From Peromyscus leucopus (lineage: Eukaryota > Chordata > Mammalia > Rodentia > Cricetidae), in NCBI RefSeq assembly GCF_004664715.2, contig NC_051069.1, positions 1,988,001 through 2,052,000 on the forward strand: a stretch of DNA of 64,000 nt, read 5' to 3'. Shown one piece after another: positions 58,562 through 64,000 of this stretch. The notes beneath the pieces were generated by a model. The model saw nothing but the letters and a program-made list of their open reading frames with translations, was not told the origin of the DNA and did not search any database. Position numbers and translations under genes: made by a program. Each line of letters begins with the position of its first letter. Positions within the stretch are counted from its first letter, which is position 1.

Positions 58562-60521
58562 TGATGGCAGAGAAGAGCAGAGTTCACTGTCTACCTTTTT
58601 CTAGAATTACCTTGAACCTTAAATTTTAAATCATGTTTATTGCTAGAAAATTAAGCATAGTTATTTAAACCAATAAAAAGCACATTTCTGAAGGAGAGTT
58701 GTTAATCTCTTGACTCTAGTGGAAAAGATATTAATAAAATTCTGAACATAGCAGGAATCTGAAGGAATTTATGTAAAAGCAATCAGATTTTTTAACTTAT
58801 GAGAACCAAATAAACCTAAGACATCTTATATCATTTATAGGATTCTGGAAGAATATTTACTCAGCTTTGTGATGAGGCAGCACACATTGTATTTCTAGAT
58901 CCAGTTTGGAAAACTCTCCTTAACAGTCCTTTTCTATACTTTGTATTTGAAGTTTGTTTCAGTCATTTTTAAAGGTTTTTGCTGGTGCAGATAGCTGTGT
59001 GATTTGCCCTAAGCCTCAGTAAACTTGATCATTCAGGAGCATCACAAACCGAACATCCAGTTAGAGAATATTTCTTGTGATCTGGAGGCAACGAAAGACT
59101 ACCCAAAAAAAGTAGTCTAGAGTTTCTTAAGACTATTGTCATTAACATTCTCCATGATCCCAAACCAGCTGTAGGATGAATCTGTATGTAAAAAGTAAAG
59201 TTTTATTTATGAGAAGTATTATTCTAAGGGAAAAAATTCAGGGCCATGCTGTATCCTTTATATTCTTCTCTATTACACGTCTATTTATGTTCTGTGTTAT
59301 TTCTTCAGATTTCCTATGCTAGCATGGGAACTAATCAGAGAACCTGCCGGGGTATAGAATCTGTGTATAAAATACTTGGTCAGTCTCTCGTTTCCAGCCC
59401 AGGGTGAGTACAAATTGACAGCGGTCAGACCCCTTCGGGTGGGCTGACCTCAGCACAGACACCCATGACAGACAGCACTCTGATGATTAAAGGAGAAAGC
59501 TCAAACCTCAGGGTTTGCTTTTGCCAGAACAGTCTATTATTTTAATTTAAAAAACAATAAACCTTGAGTGATTTTAAAAAGTATACTTGAGGCATATTTT
59601 TCCATAATTATATACAATATCTATTTATTGCCCTTGAAGAATCTATATATAGAAATTATTGTTATTTTTACTATCTTAATTTGTTCCAAAGATAATACTG
59701 CCATACTGCATTCCCTCTAGAAGAAAAAAAGAAAACACAACTCACTCAAAACCAGCATCTCTGCTATCAGATAAGTAGACGTCAACGTGCACTTATGACA
59801 AGCAATGCATTGTGTTTGTTAATCCAGTCTTTTCTTATGTCAGATTTCCAAGTCGGGTTTGGCTACATTCCTGGAATGGTCTGATATGACAAGAGTCATA
59901 ATAAGATACTTGTTTTGATTACTGTGGGGGAAATTAAATGTTTGACTCTATTAAAACAAATTTCTGAGCTGCTTTTCTGTCCTCAAAGGTTGTCAAGGAT
60001 CTAAACTGCTGTGTGCTTATTTCCTATGTTCTGCTCAAGGTAGCAAGTGATATTCAGGCATATTGTTCCTTATTTGGGTACATAGGACATTGAAATGGTA
60101 TTTTGAGGGATTTTTTTCCCCCTCACAATACTTTGTAATACTTGAAATTGTTATACATATCTTGCTAATGGATGTTAAAATTTAAACATTTTGGAGCTTA
60201 GTGTTTCTAGGCTCAATTTCAGGCACATTTGACTCATGTGCCTCCTCAGCATGAGAACTTCAGAGGCAGGTGGAGGAGCAAATATGGTCCCCGGCTTTTT
60301 TCTTGCTTTCAAAGCACAGTCTCAAGGTTATTGGCCAGTCTTTATTAAGGTGCACTTCTCATGAGTAACCCAGTTGTATTAACAGTGCTATGACTTGTAC
60401 TAGTTTATCAATACCTAGAAGCATGTGTGTGTTTCTGAAGCAGGTTTCCATGACTTCTGTTTGAGTCTCAAAGCAAAACTTCCTATCAAATTTAAAAGTT
60501 GTCATTTTAAAAATATGCGTG

Positions 60522-60526
<5 letters not shown>

Positions 60527-60556
<30 letters not shown>

Positions 60557-60605
60557 TTTGCCTGGAATGCTCAAGGCCCTGGGTTCAATCCCTAGAGCAT
60601 GCATG
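60527..60605 (+). repeat. (GC)(AC)n tract and ID fragment
   Basis: gcgtgcgcgcgcacacacac (alternating purine-pyrimidine), then tcaaggccctgggttcaatc from an ID element. Confidence 0.75.
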
Positions 60606-60772
60606 TGTATACACACTGAGTATAGTATAAAGCAGTTAATCATGGCATCGGCTTTATGCCCAGCCAGTATTCATGGGTAGGATAACTTCTTCCATGTTTT
60701 AAGGTCAGGATAGGATTTGAGCAAGACAGAGGCTTAAGTTTGGGATTAAGTTTATATCTGTTTTTTTTTTTT

Positions 60773-60848
60773 TAAGAGCTGAGGACCGAACCCAGGGCCT
60801 TGCACTTACTAGGCAAGCGTTCTACCACTAAGCTAAATCTCTAACCCC
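60773..60848 (-). mobile_element. ID SINE, antisense
   Basis: aacccagggccttgcactta and ctaccactaagctaaatctc. Confidence 0.85.
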
Positions 60849-61194
60849 TATCTTGTTTTTATTGCCTCACTTTTTTTCAGTTTGACAATTTATCCCCTAT
60901 TATATTTTGAATTCTTCCTCATGCTCCTTGATCTTGGCTTACCTAAGCAAAATAATATCAGATATAAGTTAACTAAACTCATGTTAGCCATTCTATACTC
61001 ACACGATAGCTTCATAGCATCTTGTTTTCTGTGAATCATAAACTCAGTGCAGAGCCTGAGGACCAGAAGGCAGATGGGACAGAAAGGTATGCCTCATGAT
61101 CACTGTGTTAGCATGTGGACAAATGTCATCTGTAAAATCCTAGCAAATCAGGGCAGAATTTCTAGAACTGTCTCAGTCTTGCTTAAACTTTTAG

Positions 61195-61323
61195 ACGTGG
61201 TCTTGCTGTGCAGCCTGCTGACCTGGAATCAACTGTTGTAGCCCTGGCTACCTTCAAACCTAGAATCCTCCTGCCTCAGCTTTTCACTGCCATGATTATA
61301 GGCATATATCACCATACCCAGCT
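61195..61323 (-). mobile_element. Old B1-like SINE, antisense
   Basis: acgtggtcttgctgtgcagc to tatatcaccatacccagctc. Confidence 0.7.
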
Positions 61324-61557
61324 CATTTAAACTTTATTTTGAAAAGCAAACATTGCATTTTACTTAGCTTTCTTATTCATTGTACCATTTTTTTATGATA
61401 GAAACCTTACAGGTTTACACCTATCACTGTCTTAGGCATATAATTTAAATTGAAAAATTAATGTTTGACAAAATAAGGCAAAGACATTAAAGATAGTTAC
61501 TTATATTTTACAGAATTAGACATGTGAAATTCTGGATCATTCGATGTTTGAAAACTT

Positions 61558-61672
61558 TGTCTGGGCATAGTAATACACACCTGTCACCCACCTTTGGGGA
61601 GGCTGAAGCAGGAGGATCCTGAGTTCAAGGCCAACCTGGACAAGTAGTAAGACCCTGTCTCCAAAAACAAAC
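61558..61672 (+). mobile_element. Old B1-like SINE
   Basis: gtctgggcatagtaatacac to accctgtctccaaaaaca. Confidence 0.75.
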
Positions 61673-64000
61673 CTGCCTTTGTCTTGTTTGGCAATCACTG
61701 TGCACCTCAGTTTACTCTGTGTGGGGTCCTCCTCTTCCACCGCTCCCCAGTGCTCGCTTCTCTGAGCACCGAGAATTACTGAGATCATCACAGACACTGC
61801 AAGTCCTCTATTCTTGAATGTGCAGACTTTTTGTAATGACTTAAATCAGTTGTTTTTTTTTTAATGCTGTTAGAATTTGTAGAATTATTTCAAATGTGGC
61901 ATCATGGCTTTCAAAAATATATTTTGCTGTTGCTTTTGTATTCGGAAGACTAGTCTAAAGACCAGGAGGATTTGGTGTAGAAAATGCACTTTACATGTAA
62001 GACCTGTTCTCCCAGTATCTTTTACAGATCTAAGTGTTTCGAGCCCCTTGGTGTTCCCCTCCAGAGTAAAGCAGCATCGGGAACTGACTGCTCTCTCCCC
62101 TGCTGTCAATGTAGACTACTTACTTGTGGTTTAGAGTGAAAATGAACTCTGATGGTGTGCAAGGCAGCTGCTTTAGACAGTGAGTGAGAAATGGTAAAAG
62201 AACGTTTGAAACTTCGAGTCCTTGGTTCTCTGATAATTTAGCATCTTTTGTTACTGATGCCCTACATTTTTTAAACTGTTAAGAGAAAAAATTATGAAGA
62301 ATTGAGTTTACTTTTCTCAGTAACAGTTGAAAATAACTTTTAAAAGTAAAAGCTCCCTGAAGGGAATACATTACAGAGAAGATAAAACAGGAGGGTACCT
62401 TGCAGAATGCTGGAAAGCTTACTTTGAAAATTTATCTAAAATTTAATTCATGCATGTCTTTACTTAATCCTGGCATTTCTGCTATTAGGAAATAGAGCTT
62501 AACAAATTGATATATGCATATATTTTTTTACATGTAGGATTCTAGTTTCTATCTTCTGAACTCAAGAAAACTAAACTCAACAAACAGGGTATAAATCTTC
62601 AACTCTTGCCTCAAACTCAATGTTCCTTTGTCCTGACAAAGGTTAGTTAGACTTGTCTAATAAGCTGGTATCTTTTAGGGCATGATACATTCCCATTAAC
62701 TAGTTGAAATGCCATGGCAGAGATAGGAAACCCAAGCTTTGCCCCAGGGTAAAGTTAAAGAACAAAAACCCCCTCATCTCAGAAAGCTCGAATTGTAAAG
62801 ACTTACTCAGCTCACATAGGAATTTGTCACTGGTCACCTTTTAAGTGTTCAGTCCTGCACTGTCACATCTGGAGAGGCCAGGCGGCCCTGGAATTAGATG
62901 GATGCCCAGTGCAGAGTACCGAAGGGTAGGCAGTCCTGGCTCCTGTGGCTGCAGCAGTCACTTACAGCTTTATGTGGAAAGTCAGGGAGCCGGAGTGCCC
63001 GTTACATCACAGACCCCTGGCGACACCTAACAGATGTGCAGCTCCAACCCACAAAATGAGTTAAGATAAGAGATTGGTGTTTCATCCTTGAAAATGCTGT
63101 CTGGTTTGTGGGAATGTTTGTTGCTGTTCTTTCCCACCCATTTTTTGTATGACATAACCACTGTGAAAGGATGCAGCATCTCTTCACTTCCCAGTTTTGT
63201 TTTTAGGGAAGCTTTGCTCTAGTAGCTTTTGTTAAGACTTGTTTTCCCTCAATAAAATGACAACTACTATCACAGATCACATAGGACCAGATAATAGAAG
63301 CGTGATGTGTGACTGCTAAATGACAGAGGGCATAATTTCCCAGGAAAGTCATTTCCTAATGCCTGCACGTGACTCTTCCCATGCAGAAGTTGGGCTGCAG
63401 AAGTAGGTTGAAACATGGACTGGGAGAGCAACAATTCAATGGAATGCTGACTGAAACTGTCATTGTGAACAGTAGTAAGGAAAAGAAATAGGTGTTGTCC
63501 CCCACGTCAGTGAGGCGAATTTGTTGCTGACACATGGAGCTGTGCGCTAGCTGAAAGGGGCTGTCAGAGCCGACTGTGAGGACTGGGTGCCTCTGCTCCC
63601 TTTCCTGTCTGTCCCAGCACCTCTCCTCCTTCTAACAAGTCAGTCTTCTGCTGCTGTAAATGCAAGTGCAGAATAATAACACAGAAGCACTGGGCTATGT
63701 TCCTGAAAAAAGACACCTAACATGCACCTACCCATCACACGGCCGAACTGATTTCTGTGAAAGAGACTTATTGTTTTAAATGCTAATTATGTATGCTAAG
63801 AACACCTCTAAAAATTGTGTCTTAAATTTCTAGTTTCACTTTTGGAAACTACTCCTGAAAAGACATTGAATACAGGTGGGAAAGTATAAAATGTTCTGAC
63901 ACAATGATTCAGTATTATTCAGTGTTTAATATCAAATTCATTGTTGTACCACAAGTGTAGTGTCGTTGGATTAAAATGTTGGATGTTTTTGTTAATATAC

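Larger units (their letters stand above)
57778..64000 (+). other. Mindy2: MINDY2 3' UTR and/or downstream flank
   Basis: AT-rich sequence directly after the stop codon. From 57778 to about 60520 I find no SINE, in contrast to the SINE-packed introns, which fits a long 3' UTR under constraint. Later repeats are (AC)n at 60527-60555, an ID fragment at about 60558-60605, an antisense ID at 60773-60848, an antisense B1 relic at 61195-61323 and a sense B1 relic at 61558-61672. No second gene is visible. Where transcription ends cannot be decided here. Confidence 0.6.

Noticed and set aside
61904..62134. 76-residue Cys-rich open frame in the 3' flank
   Set aside because: No recognisable domain, no supporting signals; AT-rich UTR-like sequence produces such frames by chance.

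Overview
This is a mammalian genomic window carrying the 3' part of one protein-coding gene on the + strand, MINDY2 (FAM63B), a K48-linkage-selective ubiquitin deubiquitinase. Eight coding exons lie between 11420 and 57777. All splice phases match, there is no frameshift or internal stop, and together they encode 343 residues plus the stop codon. From memory of the family the protein is about 620 residues, so the missing N-terminal part, including the catalytic cysteine, should be in a large exon 1 upstream. The catalytic histidine (NNHFSTM), the C-terminal MIU ubiquitin-binding helix and a CaaX-like C terminus (CVIL) are all present. After the stop comes about 2.7 kb without any SINE that I can see, which fits a long 3' UTR. 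Candidate poly(A) signals occur from 58211 onwards, but the true transcript end cannot be placed and may lie beyond the window.

The organism is a muroid rodent, most likely a cricetid (hamster, vole or deer-mouse group). Introns are packed with B1, B2/B3, ID and B4-type SINEs. The youngest B1 copies carry the variant reading 'gctttgcgcctttcctggaactcgctttggagacc' or its complement, which I associate with Cricetidae rather than Mus or Rattus. Genus cannot be given from the sequence alone.

Layout: 1-11419 is intron 1 (SINEs, a tiny L1 piece, microsatellites). 11420-11477 is the first exon in the window. 11478-23497 is a repeat-rich intron with a large inverted repeat (16007-17240) and a retroviral-type LTR (about 17838-18195). 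Exons follow at 23498, 29740, 37518, 45441, 51833, 55196 and 57649. The intron before 45441 holds an L1 3' end broken by a B2, and a 35-bp minisatellite. The intron after it holds a MER5A-like DNA transposon broken by an ID insertion. The intron after 52006 holds a short retrocopy of an unidentified mRNA 3' end.

No second protein gene, RNA gene, CRISPR array or novel multi-gene system is supported. The most notable observations are the ~97%-identical inverted repeat with a B2 in one arm only, a tail-only retroposition scar, the mRNA 3'-end retrocopy, and two splice-site ambiguities in MINDY2 (tandem donor, NAGNAG acceptor).
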